64,000 nucleotides of DNA, from assembly GCF_000421145.1 (NCBI RefSeq), contig NZ_ATWH01000004.1, forward strand, positions 124,001 to 188,000, read 5' to 3'. The position numbers were made by a program, and so were the translations under genes. This DNA comes from Glaciibacter superstes DSM 21135 (GTDB lineage: Bacteria; Actinomycetota; Actinomycetes; Actinomycetales; Microbacteriaceae). The first letter of the stretch is position 1, and every line of letters begins with the position of its first letter. Shown here one piece after another: positions 26,326 through 35,457 of this stretch. The notes beneath the pieces are model-generated. The model was given only the letters and a program-made list of their open reading frames with translations. It searched no databases and was not told the origin of the DNA.

Positions 26326-27561
26326 ATGACAGTCACGCGCTGGTGGGACGTCGCCTTCGCCGGGGCGATCGCGATCATGGCCGTCGTCACCGTCGTCACC
26401 TGGGCGCCCAGCGAGGCGAGCCGCGTCGCGGCACTGGCAACGCTCGCCGCGATCGGAGTCTGTTATGTCGCGTTCGGGAGGCGCGGACTCGACGAGGAGC
26501 GCGCATCCGTCGCCTTTCGTGTCGTGCTCATCGTCGGTTGCGGAGTCGGAACATTCTTCTCTCCGAACGTGGCAACACTGCAGGCAATCGCCTTCCCCTT
26601 CCTGTGGGCGCTGACCGAGTCAGTTGTCGCCTGCATCGTGCTGAGCGGCCTGCTCGCCACGTCGATCGGCCTCGGCTTTGCGATACAGCAGGGCGGCACG
26701 CCGGATGCCATCATGCAGGCGATCATGATCGCCGGCCTGTCGTTCGCGTTCGCGGTGGCTCTCGGCCTGTGGATCACGAAAATCGCTGAGAAGGGTGACC
26801 GGCATCGGGTATTACTCGAGGAGCTGACGGCCGCGCAGGGCGAACTCGCCGCGCTGCACCGGGATGCCGGCAGCGCGGCCGAGCGGGAGCGGCTCGCGCG
26901 CGAGATCCACGACACGATCGCGCAGAATCTGACCAGCGCGGTGATGCTTGCCCAGCGTGCGCGGCGCGAGCTCGACGCGTTGGGCGCCGATACCGGCGCC
27001 GTCGAAGACACGGTCGAGATGATCGAGTCGACGGCGCGCGAAGCGCTGACGGATGCGCGCAGCCTGGTGGCATCGATGTCGCCTGTGCGATCGGCGGCAT
27101 CTGGTGGCGCGGAGTCAAGCCTGGCCGAAACGGTCGGGCGGCTGGCGGTGCGGTTCGAGCGGGAGACCGGGATCCAGGTCGATTCGCGGGTCTTCGTGGC
27201 CGGGTTCGACCGCGAGCTGGAGGTGGTACTCCTGCGCTGCGCCCAGGAGGGGCTGGCAAACGTGCGGAAGCACTCCCGCGCGAGTGTGGCATCCGTCGTC
27301 ATCGTCCGTGACGGCGACGACGTGATACTCGAGGTGCGTGACAACGGGCGCGGCCTTGGCTCGTACGCGCCGGAAACGGAGTCGGGATTCGGCCTGGCCG
27401 GCATGCGCGACCGTGTCGACCTGGTCGGTGGACGGCTCGATGTGTCTGGCGGGCCGGATGGCGGCGCGGTGCTGCGGGTGAGCGTTCCGTCGGGCGACTT
27501 GATGGATGAATCAGCACTGGCCGACACTGACGTGCCAGCGAACGACCGGACCGCCCGATGA
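26326..27561 (+). CDS. Two-component sensor histidine kinase (NarL/LiaS type)
   Basis: 411 residues. Four to six membrane helices fill the first 165 residues with no large extracellular domain. Then follow the dimerisation helix with the phospho-accepting histidine in ERERLAREIHDTIAQNLTSA (about 186-205), and the HATPase domain with QEGLANVRKHSRAS (N box) and DNGRGL...GFGLAGMRDRV (G boxes). This is the HisKA_3 class, which partners NarL-type regulators; the regulator gene overlaps it by ATGA. Its short membrane sensor resembles the cell-envelope-sensing kinases found with ABC exporters, and one lies 278 bases upstream. Confidence 0.93.
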   Translation: MTVTRWWDVAFAGAIAIMAVVTVVTWAPSEASRVAALATLAAIGVCYVAFGRRGLDEERASVAFRVVLIVGCGVGTFFSPNVATLQAIAFPFLWALTESVVACIVLSGLLATSIGLGFAIQQGGTPDAIMQAIMIAGLSFAFAVALGLWITKIAEKGDRHRVLLEELTAAQGELAALHRDAGSAAERERLAREIHDTIAQNLTSAVMLAQRARRELDALGADTGAVEDTVEMIESTAREALTDARSLVASMSPVRSAASGGAESSLAETVGRLAVRFERETGIQVDSRVFVAGFDRELEVVLLRCAQEGLANVRKHSRASVASVVIVRDGDDVILEVRDNGRGLGSYAPETESGFGLAGMRDRVDLVGGRLDVSGGPDGGAVLRVSVPSGDLMDESALADTDVPANDRTAR

Positions 27562-28181
27562 TCCGTGTGCTGGTCGCCGACGACCATCCGATCGTACGCG
27601 GCGGTATCGTCGGCCTACTCGGCGCGGCCGACGACATCGAGGTCGTCGGCGAGGCGTCCGACGGCGCAGAGGCAGTGACGCTCGCGACGACGCTCGCCCC
27701 CGATCTGGTGTTGATGGACCTGCGCATGCCCCAGCTCGACGGAGTCGCCGCGACGGCCCAGATCCTGGCGGCGAGCGCCACCACCCGGGTGCTGATCCTC
27801 ACGACGTACGAGTCAGACGATCAGATCCTCGGGGCGATCGAGGCCGGGGCGAGCGGCTACCTGCTGAAGGCCGCGCCGCAGGCCGAGATCATCGAGGGCG
27901 TGCGGTCAGTCGCGCGCGGGCAGACGGTGCTTGCGCCGTCGATCGCGGCGAAGCTGGTGCAGCGAGTGAGAACGGATGCCCCTGCCGCGCCACGCCTGTC
28001 GGCCCGCGAGCTCCAAGTGCTGACGCTCGTGTCTGCAGGCCAGAGCAATCCGCAGATCGCCAGGTCGCTCTTCATCGGCGAGGCCACCGTGAAGACGCAC
28101 CTGTTGCACGCCTTCGAGAAGCTCAAGGTGAGCGACCGCACCCGCGCCGTCACCCGGGCGATGGAACTCGGGTTGCTCTAG
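27558..28181 (+). CDS. NarL/LuxR-family response regulator
   Basis: 207 residues. The receiver domain has the acidic pocket ADDHP, the phospho-acceptor aspartate in DLVLMDLRMPQLDG (about 50-63), a conserved Thr and the lysine in SGYLLKAAP. The C-terminal LuxR-type helix-turn-helix reads LSARELQVLTLVSAGQSNPQIARSLFIGEATVKTHL (about 149-184). Translation is coupled to the kinase (ATGA). The likely target is the ABC exporter upstream. Confidence 0.95.
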   Translation: MIRVLVADDHPIVRGGIVGLLGAADDIEVVGEASDGAEAVTLATTLAPDLVLMDLRMPQLDGVAATAQILAASATTRVLILTTYESDDQILGAIEAGASGYLLKAAPQAEIIEGVRSVARGQTVLAPSIAAKLVQRVRTDAPAAPRLSARELQVLTLVSAGQSNPQIARSLFIGEATVKTHLLHAFEKLKVSDRTRAVTRAMELGLL

Positions 28182-28231
28182 CCGCGACATCCGTCACCTG
28201 ACATGCCTCAGCCGCCCACACGTCGGGTCTA

Positions 28232-28314
28232 ATTCAGGAGATCCCGGATGCCATCGCGACCGGGCCTCACTGGTTCGCGGCAGCGAAGCCCCCAGCGAAC
28301 CAGATCTCCTGAAT
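28232..28314. terminator. Nested inverted repeats between convergent regulator genes
   Basis: ATTCAGGAGATC (28232-28243) is matched by GATCTCCTGAAT (28303-28314), and CTGGTTCGC (28270-28278) by GCGAACCAG (28295-28303). The structure could end transcription from both sides. The outer arms are 59 bases apart, unusually far for an intrinsic terminator. Confidence 0.5.
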
Positions 28315-28347
28315 CAGCCGAGCACGTGGGGGTCAGGCAGCGTGCAC

Positions 28348-29055
28348 CTAGAGGAGCTTGCGCTCGAGCGCCCAGGCGGTGAGCTCGTGGCGCGACGAGA
28401 GCTGGAGCTTGCGCAACACGGCAGACACGTGAGTCTCCACGGTCTTCGTCGAGATGAACAGGGTGCCGGCCACCTCCTTGTAGGTGTAACCGCGTGCGAT
28501 CAGGCGCATGACCTCCTGCTCGCGCGCCGACAACCGGTCGAGCTCCTCGGTCGATTCCGCGGTCTCGCCCGCCACCGCACCGAACGCATCGAGCACAAAA
28601 CCGGCCAGCTTCGGTGAGAACACCGCGTCGCCTTCAGAGACGCGACGGGCGGCATCCGACACCTCGGCACCCGACGCACTCTTGGTGATGTACCCGCGAG
28701 CACCGGCACGGATGACACTGACCACGTCGTCGGCCGCATCCGAAACGCTGAGCGCGAGGAACAGCGTCTGCGGCGCTCGCGGCGCAGCCTCCCGGATCAC
28801 CTCGGCTCCACCGCCGCCGCGCCCGCCTGGCAGGTGCACATCGAGCAGCACCACCCGCGGCTGCTGGGCGACGACGAGCGCGATGGCCTCGTCAACCGTC
28901 GCCGCTTCGCCGAGCACACGGATGCCGCCGTCGAGTTCCGCACGCAGGCCAGACCGGAAGATCGAGTGGTCGTCAACGATCACGACCCGAAGCGGCTCGG
29001 GGGCGCCGGGTCCGGAGTGCGGTTCGGAGTGCGGCTCGGGGTGCGGCTCAGTCAT
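28348..29055 (-). CDS. NarL/LuxR-family response regulator, partner of the PspC-kinase
   Basis: 235 residues. A short repeat-rich N-terminus (EPHPEPHSEPHSGPG) leads to the receiver domain with IVDDHS, the phospho-acceptor in RVVLLDVHLPGG (about 69-80) and ITKSASG, and then a LuxR DNA-binding domain (LSAREQEVMRLIARGYTYKEVAGTLF, about 173-198). It follows the PspC-containing kinase on the same strand after a 280-base gap with a hairpin, so it may have its own promoter as well. ATG 29055 is chosen because it opens the only repeat-free homologous N-terminus; the frame is open further upstream. Confidence 0.93.
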   Translation of the reverse strand: MTEPHPEPHSEPHSGPGAPEPLRVVIVDDHSIFRSGLRAELDGGIRVLGEAATVDEAIALVVAQQPRVVLLDVHLPGGRGGGGAEVIREAAPRAPQTLFLALSVSDAADDVVSVIRAGARGYITKSASGAEVSDAARRVSEGDAVFSPKLAGFVLDAFGAVAGETAESTEELDRLSAREQEVMRLIARGYTYKEVAGTLFISTKTVETHVSAVLRKLQLSSRHELTAWALERKLL

Positions 29056-29148
29056 GATTTCGCGTTCTTTCGTGTGTGAATGCGGGCCGGGGTGACGCGG
29101 TCGAGGTTGGTGCTCGCTCGTGGAGGGAGCGCTGGCACCCGATATTGT

Positions 29149-29178
29149 CCTGGGCACCCGAAATGTCGGGTGCCCAGG
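29149..29178 (-). terminator. 13-bp perfect hairpin between kinase and regulator
   Basis: CCTGGGCACCCGA (29149-29161) and TCGGGTGCCCAGG (29166-29178) form a perfect stem with a four-base loop. It sits in the 280-base gap between the kinase stop and the regulator start and would dampen or stop read-through. A GGCACCCGATAT copy lies just before it. Confidence 0.55.
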
Positions 29179-29335
29179 GCATTATCGCGCGCCCGGGCGA
29201 CGGGGCTCGGCTGGGAGGGAGGTGGCGCCGGCACGTGCGACGACGGCCGGCAGTAAGCAGCGGCGCCCATCACGAGCCGCTCGATGAGTGGGTCTTCGGC
29301 TGATGCTGAAGGGGCCGGCGCGACCTCGCGGCGAG

Positions 29336-30958
29336 TCACCAGCTCTCCCCCTCTCGGGAAGGCGAGCCGGTTTCGCCACGCACACCGTCATCCGTCATGG
29401 CGCCTTTGCCTTGGTCGGTCCCAGCCCCCGCCCCGTCATCTGTCATCGCGCTCTTGCCTTGGTCTGCAGCGCCTGCCACTCCAGCCCCCGCCCCGGCATT
29501 CCCCACTCCAGCCGCCGCGGCGGGCAGCGTCAGGAGAATCTCGGTTCCGCTCCCGCCTGGCCCGGGGCGCACTGCCGCTGACCCGCCGACCCGGCGCATG
29601 CGCCCCAGGATCGATTCGCGCACGCCGAGGCGGTCTTCCGGAATGTCATCGAGGCTGAAGCCAGGGCCGCGATCGGTCACGCTCAGGGATGTGCCGCCCG
29701 CACCGGACTCGAGGTAGACCGACACCGTGCCACCGGCGTGCCTGGCGGCATTGAGCATCGCTTCGCGGGCTGCGGCCACGAGGGCGTCCGGCGCGTCGTC
29801 TGAGACAGCACCCGCTGTCACCAGCTCGAAGTGCACGGCGAAGTCGTGCTCGATCACGCCGGCTATCCGCCGCAGTTCTGCCGCGAGATCGACCGCCCGT
29901 TCGCCGACGCCGGTGAAGAGCCACTCGCGCAACTCCCGCTCCTGCGCCCTCGCCAAACGGGCAGCATCACTATGCGGTCCGGCCTTCTGTTGGATGAGCG
30001 CGAGAGTCTGCAGCACAGAGTCGTGCAGGTGGGCGGCGATCTCGGCGCGCTCCATCTCCCGCACGCGGGCGGCGCGCTCCTCTGCGAGATCGTTCGAGAG
30101 CCGGATGAACCATGGCGCGATCACCACCGCAACCCCGAGCAACACCGACACTGCAGCAACGATGACGGTCCAGACGTTGGGGGCGTCGCCGGTGACGAAA
30201 AACAGCAGGATGCCGACGGCCACCAATACGAGTGCGCCCAGCGTGCGCACCATCAGTGCAGACGAACTCTGGGCGGCGCCGCTCCGAATGTCGGCGAACT
30301 GCCGCCAGGCCAGCGCGACACCTGCCAGCACGACGATCGCCGGTATCACCACGGCCAGCGGAATGTCGGCCCCGAGCCTGCTCGCCACCAGTGTTGTTCC
30401 TGCGGCGAGAAGGGCGAGGCCGAGCAGAATCTCCGTGACGGGCGCCGAGCGGGCGGATGCGACGTCCTGGATCGCGGCGTCGGCCGGCGCGCCGTCCGGC
30501 AGCCCGGGACCGGCCGCCACAGCGTGCGGCAGCGCGGCGTCCATTGTCGCGGCGTCGCTCGCCGCAACGCCCGTCGCCGCAGCACCGATCGCAGCGCCAT
30601 CCGTCACAGCGTTCGCGTCATGTGACGCCGCGTTCAGCACCTGCGGCCGAGTTCCCGCGGCACTCCATGCGAAATGGCTCGGGGCCGCCGCGCTCGAAGC
30701 GCCCCCCACCGCACTATCGCGCCCCGACGCCCGCGCCAGGCTCGCCTTCGGCAGCCCGCTCCCCGCGACCCGGGAAATCTCAGACGGCGTCGTCACCCAC
30801 AGCCAGGCGTAGAGGAGCGCGCCGGCTCCGCCACAGAGTGCGAGCAGGAGCGTGACCGTGCGCACGGCACTGACTGGCAGCCCAGTGTGCTCTGCGAACC
30901 CCGCGCAGACTCCTCCCACAAGCCGGAGCCGCGGGCGGGTCATGCGTTCGGTGTTCAT
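29336..30958 (-). CDS. PspC-domain sensor histidine kinase
   Basis: 540 residues. The N-terminus is a PspC domain (PRLRLVGGVCAGFAEHTGLPVSAVRTVTLLLAL, about 8-40, with one helix); an Ala-rich loop of about 100 residues (roughly 75-175) follows, then four or so helices, a dimerisation helix with the histidine in AEIAAHLHDSVLQTLALIQ (about 310-330) and a HATPase domain (ALVAAAREAMLNAARHAGG; VTDRGPGFSLDDI). PspC-kinases of this type pair with NarL-like regulators in actinobacteria and are thought to sense membrane state; the divergent PspC protein supports that. The tail has two copies of a GAGADQGKSAMTDDG-like repeat. Start is 30958; ATG 30943 is an alternative, and neither has a strong ribosome site. 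Confidence 0.88.
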   Translation of the reverse strand: MNTERMTRPRLRLVGGVCAGFAEHTGLPVSAVRTVTLLLALCGGAGALLYAWLWVTTPSEISRVAGSGLPKASLARASGRDSAVGGASSAAAPSHFAWSAAGTRPQVLNAASHDANAVTDGAAIGAAATGVAASDAATMDAALPHAVAAGPGLPDGAPADAAIQDVASARSAPVTEILLGLALLAAGTTLVASRLGADIPLAVVIPAIVVLAGVALAWRQFADIRSGAAQSSSALMVRTLGALVLVAVGILLFFVTGDAPNVWTVIVAAVSVLLGVAVVIAPWFIRLSNDLAEERAARVREMERAEIAAHLHDSVLQTLALIQQKAGPHSDAARLARAQERELREWLFTGVGERAVDLAAELRRIAGVIEHDFAVHFELVTAGAVSDDAPDALVAAAREAMLNAARHAGGTVSVYLESGAGGTSLSVTDRGPGFSLDDIPEDRLGVRESILGRMRRVGGSAAVRPGPGGSGTEILLTLPAAAAGVGNAGAGAGVAGAADQGKSAMTDDGAGAGTDQGKGAMTDDGVRGETGSPSREGESW

Positions 30959-31072
30959 CCTGGCAATCCAAGCACGACTGTCCACCCTGAGGCAGTCCCC
31001 TCGGTAGATCTCAGGGTCGAATCAGGGTGAACCCCGATAGCAGCCGGCAACGGATGCCGCCACACTCGAATC

Positions 31073-32569
31073 ATGACCGACTCACCTCACGGCGCCACCA
31101 ACGACAGCGCCCCACACAACGGCCAGGAGCGCCCCGCGCCAGAGCAGCTCACGCGCTTCTTCGACTGGATCCGTAGCGCCGGCATGGTCCGCGGTGGCGA
31201 CCGCTGGCTCGCCGGTGTCTGCGGCGCCGTCGCCCGCCGCACCGGCCTCGACCCGATGATCGTGCGCGGCATCGCCATCGTCCTCGCCGTCCTCGGCGGG
31301 CCACTCCTCTTCGCCTACGCCATCGGCTGGGCACTCCTGCCGAACGCCAACGGTCGCATCCACGCCGAACAGCTCTTCCGCGGCGTCTTCGACCCGGCCA
31401 TGGTCGGCATCTTCACGCTCATTCTGTTCACCTTCACGCCGTTCACCCGCGGGCTCTGGTGGCAGGGTCCGCCAGAGGCCTGGGGCATGCCGGACTGGCT
31501 CGCCACCACGCTCGCGATCGGCTGGACCATCACCGTCATCGCCGGCTTGGTCTGGCTCGGGATCTTCCTGCTCCGCCGGGTACCCGCACCGGCCGCGGGC
31601 AGGCCGGGGCACGGGCAGGGCAGCTACGGTTCTACCGCAGGCACCGCAGGCACCGCTGGCTTCGTCGGAACACCAAGCGAGTCGACGGATGCCGCGGCGG
31701 GCGCAAGCGACCCGGCCACGGCATCCGCAGGCCAGGTTCCGCCGACCCCGCCGCAGCAACCCGCGCCAGACGCGCAGCGCAGCGCGTGGGACTCCTGGCA
31801 GGAGCAGAACCGCGCCTGGCAACAGCAGAACCGGGCCTGGAAGCAGCAGCAGCATGCCGCGCGGATCGCCACGCAGGAGGCCTGGCACCAGCACCGTCAC
31901 CCCGGCGCCGGATTCAGCGCCATCGTGCTGGGTCTGGCCCTGGCCGCCGGCGCCGCGACCGCAGGTGTGTACGCCGCCGGATCCTGGTCATCCGCTGCCC
32001 TCCTGCTCGGCCTCGCCGTCACCCTCGGTGTGCTGGCACTGGGCATCATCGTGGCCGGCATCCGCGGACGCGACAGCGGCGCAATGGGCGGCTTCGGCTT
32101 TCTCGCCGCTGCGGCGCTGCTCATTATCGGTGTGTTCCCGGCTGGCACCCAGTTCACACCGTTCGGTTCGCCGAACTGGTCGGTGAGTTCGTCCGCCGCA
32201 GATGCCGTGCCCGGCTACGCCATGATCGCGGGCAGGGCCACCGTCGACCTCAGAGCGCTCGACGACGCCGCCAGCTCCGACTCACGCACCATCGACGTCT
32301 GGCTGGGTGCGGGCGAGACGGAACTCATCCTTCCCGCCGACCGCGAGATTCGGGTCGAGTCGAACGCGATCATCGGCGGGGTCGACTACGAGAACGACGG
32401 CACGGCCAACCACGGCAATTTCTTGATGCACGACGAACGAACCATTAACGACGAGGGCTATGACGGCAAAACCGGCGACCGGCCATCGCAGATTCGCGTG
32501 TGGTCGCTCGTCGGCCACGTCACCGTCATTCAGAGCGACGACGCGCAGAACTTTGAGAGGAATCGGTAA
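31073..32569 (+). CDS. PspC-domain membrane protein
   Basis: 498 residues. The PspC domain (RGGDRWLAGVCGAVARRTGLDPMIVRGIAIVLAVLGG, about 40-76) is followed by three or four helices, an Ala/Gln-rich linker with QEQNRAWQQQNRAWKQQQH (about 243-262), three more helices, and a soluble beta-type C-terminus (about 390-498, VWLGAGETELILPADREIRVESN) like the domain of LiaF-type regulators. Such proteins help tune envelope-stress kinases. It is divergent from the PspC-kinase; its stop overlaps the next start (TAATG). Confidence 0.85.
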   Translation: MTDSPHGATNDSAPHNGQERPAPEQLTRFFDWIRSAGMVRGGDRWLAGVCGAVARRTGLDPMIVRGIAIVLAVLGGPLLFAYAIGWALLPNANGRIHAEQLFRGVFDPAMVGIFTLILFTFTPFTRGLWWQGPPEAWGMPDWLATTLAIGWTITVIAGLVWLGIFLLRRVPAPAAGRPGHGQGSYGSTAGTAGTAGFVGTPSESTDAAAGASDPATASAGQVPPTPPQQPAPDAQRSAWDSWQEQNRAWQQQNRAWKQQQHAARIATQEAWHQHRHPGAGFSAIVLGLALAAGAATAGVYAAGSWSSAALLLGLAVTLGVLALGIIVAGIRGRDSGAMGGFGFLAAAALLIIGVFPAGTQFTPFGSPNWSVSSSAADAVPGYAMIAGRATVDLRALDDAASSDSRTIDVWLGAGETELILPADREIRVESNAIIGGVDYENDGTANHGNFLMHDERTINDEGYDGKTGDRPSQIRVWSLVGHVTVIQSDDAQNFERNR

Positions 32570-33132
32570 TGTCCAACACCCCAGAAAACCCAGCGAGCCC
32601 AGAAAACCCAGAGAACCCAGCAGAAGACTCTCCGAAGATCACCAACGGCAACCAAGCCGAGCCCACGCCCGCGAACGCGCCAGCCGACCCCATTCCGCCC
32701 GTTGGCGACGTGCCCGCCGTGCCACCAGCACCAGCACCGACGCCGACGCCACCACCACCTGCGCCGACGCCACCGGCAACAGCTCAAGCGGCAGCAGCGT
32801 CCGATCCCGAGCAACCACGATTCGAACCCCAGTTCGCATCCCAACCCGAACCACAGACCGGCACATATGGCGCATCGACCGGCCCGACCACGCCGTTCAC
32901 CGCGACGGGCGGAGCTGCCGCCGGGGCGGCATCCGTCACCCGTCGTTACCGGCCGCTTTTCGGAACCATCCTGTGGGGCGTCATCCTGCTCGCATTCGCG
33001 GCGTTCATGGCGATCTGGACCATCGTGCCTGCCACGCTCGACCCGTCACTGTGGCTGCTCGGTGGGGTCATCGCTGTCGGACTGGTGCTCGTTGTCGCGG
33101 GGATTGCCGCAGCATCTAGGCGCGCCGGCTAA
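32569..33132 (+). CDS. Hypothetical membrane protein with Pro-rich N-terminus
   Basis: 187 residues. The first 120 are Pro/Ala/Glu-rich with repeated ENP and PTP motifs and no fold; then come two C-terminal membrane helices (LFGTILWGVILLAFAAFMAIW and WLLGGVIAVGLVLVVAGIAAA). It overlaps the PspC protein by one base and is presumably made with it, so an accessory role in the same membrane-stress module is the best guess. I do not recognise the family. Confidence 0.8.
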   Translation: MSNTPENPASPENPENPAEDSPKITNGNQAEPTPANAPADPIPPVGDVPAVPPAPAPTPTPPPPAPTPPATAQAAAASDPEQPRFEPQFASQPEPQTGTYGASTGPTTPFTATGGAAAGAASVTRRYRPLFGTILWGVILLAFAAFMAIWTIVPATLDPSLWLLGGVIAVGLVLVVAGIAAASRRAG

Positions 33133-33165
33133 CCGGTTGGTGCCTCACACCGAATCCGCGCTGCG

Positions 33166-34383
33166 CTACAGTTCGACCCCGACGAACACGGGTTCCGGCT
33201 GCAGCACAACACCGAATTCGGCCGCGACGCGACCCTGCACGAAGCGCGCGAGCTGGGCGATCTCCTCTGCGGTCGCGCCACCCGTGTTGGTGATCGCAAG
33301 GGTGTGCTTGCTCGAGATCGCGGCACGCGAGCCCGGCAGCCTGAAGCCGCGCACGACTCCGGAGCGCTCGATCAGCCAGGCGGCGCTCAGCTTCACACCG
33401 TATTCGACACCGTCCGTCGGCACCGGGCCGACACCGGCGTACTCGTCAAGCGGGATCACCCGGTCAGGCCGTTCGGGCGCCTGCGACCACCGCGGTGCGG
33501 ATGCCGGCAGCGTGCGAGCAAACGCCTCGGTCACGATCGGGTTGGTGAAGAACGATCCGGCGCTGAAGGTGTCAGGGTCGGCAGGGTCGAGCACCATCCC
33601 CTTCGACGCGCGCAACGCCAGCACGGTGTCGCGCAGAGCGGAGATCGCCACCCGGTCACCCAGCTGCACGTCGAGGGCGTTGGCCAACTGCGCGTAGCCG
33701 ACGGGACGCCCGAGCGCACCGCCGAGAACGGATGCCTCCACCGCGGTGTCGTGCAGCTCCAGTTCGATCGCGAGCACGATGCCCGCAAAACCCCCTGTGA
33801 GCATCGCCGTCTTGAGCGCCGAAGTGCGGTAACCGAGTTCGAGCTCGGCCGCCGGCATCCGTCGCCGTTCGCCGGTCTCATAGTCGAGGAAGTCGACCGC
33901 GATCAGGCTCGAGGAGAGTTCCTGCCCGTACGCGCCGATGTTCTGCACCGGCGCGGCGCCGGCCGAACCCGGGATGCCGGAGAGCGCTTCAATTCCTGCC
34001 CAGCCGTTGGCGACGGTGTAGGCGACGAGGTCGTCCCAGGGCTCGCCAGCCTGCACGCGCAGGCGCACGCGGTCGGCGCCGCCGCCGTCGGGAGAGGCTG
34101 CACCGGATGCCACCGGGTTGGCTTCAGTCGCGCTTGCTTCAGCGGCGTCCGCCGGCAGCACCTCGATTCCGCGTGTCACGATGCGGATGACCGTGCCGTC
34201 GAAGCCCTCGTCGCCCGCGACGGTGTTCGAGCCGCCGCCGAGCAGCATCCAGTCGTCGCCGGATGCCCAGACCTCGAGCGCCGCATCCACGAGCTCCTGT
34301 TCGGTAGCCGGTGCGACCATGTTCGCCGGCGTGCCGCCGACACGCAGGGTGGTGAGTTCGCTGAGCGGGATGGGTGCGGTCAT
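33166..34383 (-). CDS. murB: UDP-N-acetylenolpyruvoylglucosamine reductase
   Basis: 405 residues. It reduces UDP-GlcNAc-enolpyruvate to UDP-MurNAc with NADPH and FAD, an early cytoplasmic step of peptidoglycan synthesis. Visible are the FAD-binding block LLGGGSNTVAGDEGFDGTVIRI (about 47-68), GIEALSGIPGSAGAAPVQNIGAYGQE (about 133-158), the active-site serine in FSAGSFFTNPIV (about 279-290) and the C-terminal SSKHTLAITNTGGAT. Residues about 78-108 hold an Ala-rich insertion. It lies next to the two MaoC genes on the same strand, the common actinobacterial order. Confidence 0.96.
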   Translation of the reverse strand: MTAPIPLSELTTLRVGGTPANMVAPATEQELVDAALEVWASGDDWMLLGGGSNTVAGDEGFDGTVIRIVTRGIEVLPADAAEASATEANPVASGAASPDGGGADRVRLRVQAGEPWDDLVAYTVANGWAGIEALSGIPGSAGAAPVQNIGAYGQELSSSLIAVDFLDYETGERRRMPAAELELGYRTSALKTAMLTGGFAGIVLAIELELHDTAVEASVLGGALGRPVGYAQLANALDVQLGDRVAISALRDTVLALRASKGMVLDPADPDTFSAGSFFTNPIVTEAFARTLPASAPRWSQAPERPDRVIPLDEYAGVGPVPTDGVEYGVKLSAAWLIERSGVVRGFRLPGSRAAISSKHTLAITNTGGATAEEIAQLARFVQGRVAAEFGVVLQPEPVFVGVEL

Positions 34384-34543
34384 CCTCTGGCCCCTGCCGC
34401 ACCCACGGCCTCGCACACCGAACCGCCCGAATCGGTCGTTCCCGCGTCCAACGAAGAGCACATTCGGGCGGGTCGGCGAACCTGGGCCACCGCGCGCACC
34501 ACCACTCCGGCACGCACCACGACAGCACGCAACGCAGCGCGCC

Positions 34544-34984
34544 TCATGTGAGCCGTACGCGCGCCTGCGCCTTGCCCAGCACGGTCTGTTCTTCGAACGT
34601 GACGGTGAGATCGATGCGTGCGACGCCGGCATCCGTGTCGATGGCGCCGACCTTGGCGACAACGGTGACTAACGCACCGTCTTCAGCGTCGACCGGCACC
34701 GGGCGGGTGAAGCGCACCTGGTAGTCGACGACGCGAGCCGGATCGCCTGCCCAGTCGACGACGGGCTGCACGGCCAGGCCCATGGTGAGCATGCCGTGGG
34801 CGAGCACTCCAGGCAGACCGACCGAGACGGCGATGTCGTCGCGGTAATGGATGGGGTTGAAGTCCCCGGATGCCCCGGCGTAACGCACCAGGGAATCGCG
34901 CGTCAGCGGAAAGCTGCCGCCGGCCACGACCTCTCCGACGGTGAGGGTGTCGATTGCGGGCGCGTGGGCCGTGTTGGCGGTCAT
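34544..34984 (-). CDS. MaoC-type (3R)-hydroxyacyl dehydratase, catalytic subunit (HadB-like)
   Basis: 146 residues, one hot-dog fold. The hydratase motif YAGASGDFNPIHYRDDIAVSVGLPGVLAHGMLTMG (about 35-69) gives the catalytic Asp/His pair and the GVLAHGM turn. In mycobacteria the homologous HadB works with HadA or HadC in FAS-II. Here its ATG overlaps the stop of the partner gene (ATGA), so the two would form a heterodimer. Confidence 0.9.
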   Translation of the reverse strand: MTANTAHAPAIDTLTVGEVVAGGSFPLTRDSLVRYAGASGDFNPIHYRDDIAVSVGLPGVLAHGMLTMGLAVQPVVDWAGDPARVVDYQVRFTRPVPVDAEDGALVTVVAKVGAIDTDAGVARIDLTVTFEEQTVLGKAQARVRLT

Positions 34985-35427
34985 TCGTCTCCCCTGACGA
35001 CGAGGGTGGATGTCGCGGTGACCACGTGGGCGCCGTGCGCGTCGACAATGCTCGACTCCGCCGTGACCATCGAGTGCCCGCCGAGCGACTTGACGCTCGC
35101 CACGGTGAGGGTCGCGGTGAGTTCGTCGCCCGCAACGATCGGGCGCGTGTAGCTGAAGCGCTGGTCGCCGTGCACGACACGGGTGAAGTCGATCCCGGCA
35201 TCCGGCTCAGCCAGCAGCTGCGCAAGCGTGGCCTCTTGCACGACCACGGCGAAGGTCGGCGGAGCGACGATGTCTGCGTGACCGGCCGCGCGGGCGGCAT
35301 CCGGGTCGTAGTTGATGTCGCTGGTCGCGAAGACGGCGCGGGCGAACTCGCGCACCTTCTCGCGGCCGACCAGGTACGGCGGCGTGGGCGGGAAGACCCT
35401 GCCCTGGATATCGGGGTTCACTGGCAC
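34981..35427 (-). CDS. MaoC N-terminal-type dehydratase subunit (HadA/HadC-like)
   Basis: 148 residues from GTG 35427. FPPTPPYLVGREKVREFARAVF and the TFAVVVQEATLAQLL segment are typical of the FAS1-type dehydratase N-terminal (HadA/HadC) fold, which lacks the active pair and supports the catalytic HadB-like subunit encoded next. Start: the GAAGG directly before GTG 35427 is better spaced for the GTG at 35421 (two residues shorter), so either may be used. Role: (3R)-hydroxyacyl dehydration in fatty-acid synthesis (inference from family). Confidence 0.88.
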   Translation of the reverse strand: MPVNPDIQGRVFPPTPPYLVGREKVREFARAVFATSDINYDPDAARAAGHADIVAPPTFAVVVQEATLAQLLAEPDAGIDFTRVVHGDQRFSYTRPIVAGDELTATLTVASVKSLGGHSMVTAESSIVDAHGAHVVTATSTLVVRGDE

Positions 35428-35457
35428 CCTTCGAGTGTACTTGGGGCACAAATGAAA

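Noticed and set aside
26326..29055. Two neighbouring NarL-type two-component systems as a recent duplication
   Set aside because: The kinases have different sensor parts (plain membrane helices versus PspC) and the regulators differ throughout, so they are separate old families placed tail to tail.
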